From Bacteroidota bacterium (GTDB lineage: Bacteria > Bacteroidota > Bacteroidia > UBA8524), in NCBI GenBank assembly GCA_003531115.1, contig DQHT01000016.1, forward strand, positions 9,543 to 16,267: 6,725 bases of DNA, given 5' to 3'. The translations under genes and the position numbers were made by a program. The notes below the pieces were generated by a model. That model made no database searches. It was not told where the DNA came from and saw nothing but the letters and a program-made list of their open reading frames with translations. Every line of letters begins with the position of its first letter. Within the stretch, counting starts at the first letter, position 1. This document shows, in pieces, positions 6,667-6,725 of the stretch.

Positions 6667-6725
6667 GTGAAAAAAACGGTCGCTTTTTATACGCTTGGCT
6701 GTAAGCTCAATTTTTCGGAAACATC
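6667..6725 (+). CDS. mtaB: tRNA t6A37 methylthiotransferase MtaB, N-terminal fragment cut by the window edge
   Basis: Only about 19 codons are present, from a GTG start to the window end. They translate to a short lead (VKKTVAF) followed by YTLGCKLNFSET. TLGCK-N--ET is the hallmark start of the methylthiotransferase N-terminal domain (UPF0004), and the LGCKLN form points to MtaB rather than MiaB or RimO. Cys12 is the first of three cysteines that bind the auxiliary [4Fe-4S] cluster; the radical-SAM CX3CX2C motif and TRAM domain would lie outside the window. The family adds a methylthio group to t6A at tRNA position 37. The start is GTG because no in-frame ATG is found upstream before the preceding stop and the homologous N-terminus begins here. 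A well-matched -7 element ends 6 bases upstream. Confidence 0.8.
   Translation, partial: MKKTVAFYTLGCKLNFSET

Noticed and set aside
1..6725. CRISPR array, transposon, prophage, toxin-antitoxin or defence system
   Set aside because: No direct-repeat/spacer pattern, transposase, integrase, attachment site or paired small genes could be seen; coding genes fill nearly all of the window.

Overview
The window reads as chromosomal DNA from a Bacteroidota bacterium. Several things point there: TAnnTTTG-type -7 promoter motifs with no visible Shine-Dalgarno sequences, a TonB-dependent receptor with an N-terminal carboxypeptidase-regulatory-like domain, and an OmpA-type lipoprotein with the TPR / PD40 propeller / carboxypeptidase-regulatory-like / OmpA layout known from that phylum. 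The QueE and MtaB sequences also have the form usual in the phylum. Class or genus cannot be fixed from the sequence alone. Coding density is very high. I see no rRNA, tRNA, CRISPR array, insertion sequence or phage gene.

Layout. Minus strand, left part: a TonB-dependent outer-membrane receptor (2974 to 680) followed after 57 bases by a biliverdin-producing heme oxygenase (622 to 35). The two are probably co-transcribed, which suggests capture of an iron or heme compound at the surface and heme cleavage in the cytoplasm. Just past the heme oxygenase stop, running to the window edge, is a degenerate 8-bp tandem repeat (about 2-33). A 91-base divergent intergenic region (2975-3065) separates this pair from the plus-strand genes.

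Plus strand, right part: queE (7-carboxy-7-deazaguanine synthase, 3066-3665), a PorE-like OmpA-family lipoprotein (3703-5679), an unrecognised exported protein (5718-6641), and the first 59 bases of an mtaB-type tRNA methylthiotransferase gene with a GTG start (6667 to the edge). The gaps between them are only 25-38 bases. Each gap, and the region before queE, holds a TAnnTTTG-like motif ending 5-8 bases before the start codon, so each gene may have its own promoter and produce a leaderless or very short-leader mRNA.

Functionally the window mixes tRNA anticodon-loop modification (QueE for queuosine at position 34, MtaB for position 37; both radical-SAM enzymes) with envelope functions (receptor, peptidoglycan-binding lipoprotein, unknown exported protein). 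The most interesting items are the PorE-like protein with its unknown exported neighbour, the receptor / heme oxygenase pair, the very compact promoters, and the 8-bp repeat. None clearly amounts to an undescribed system.
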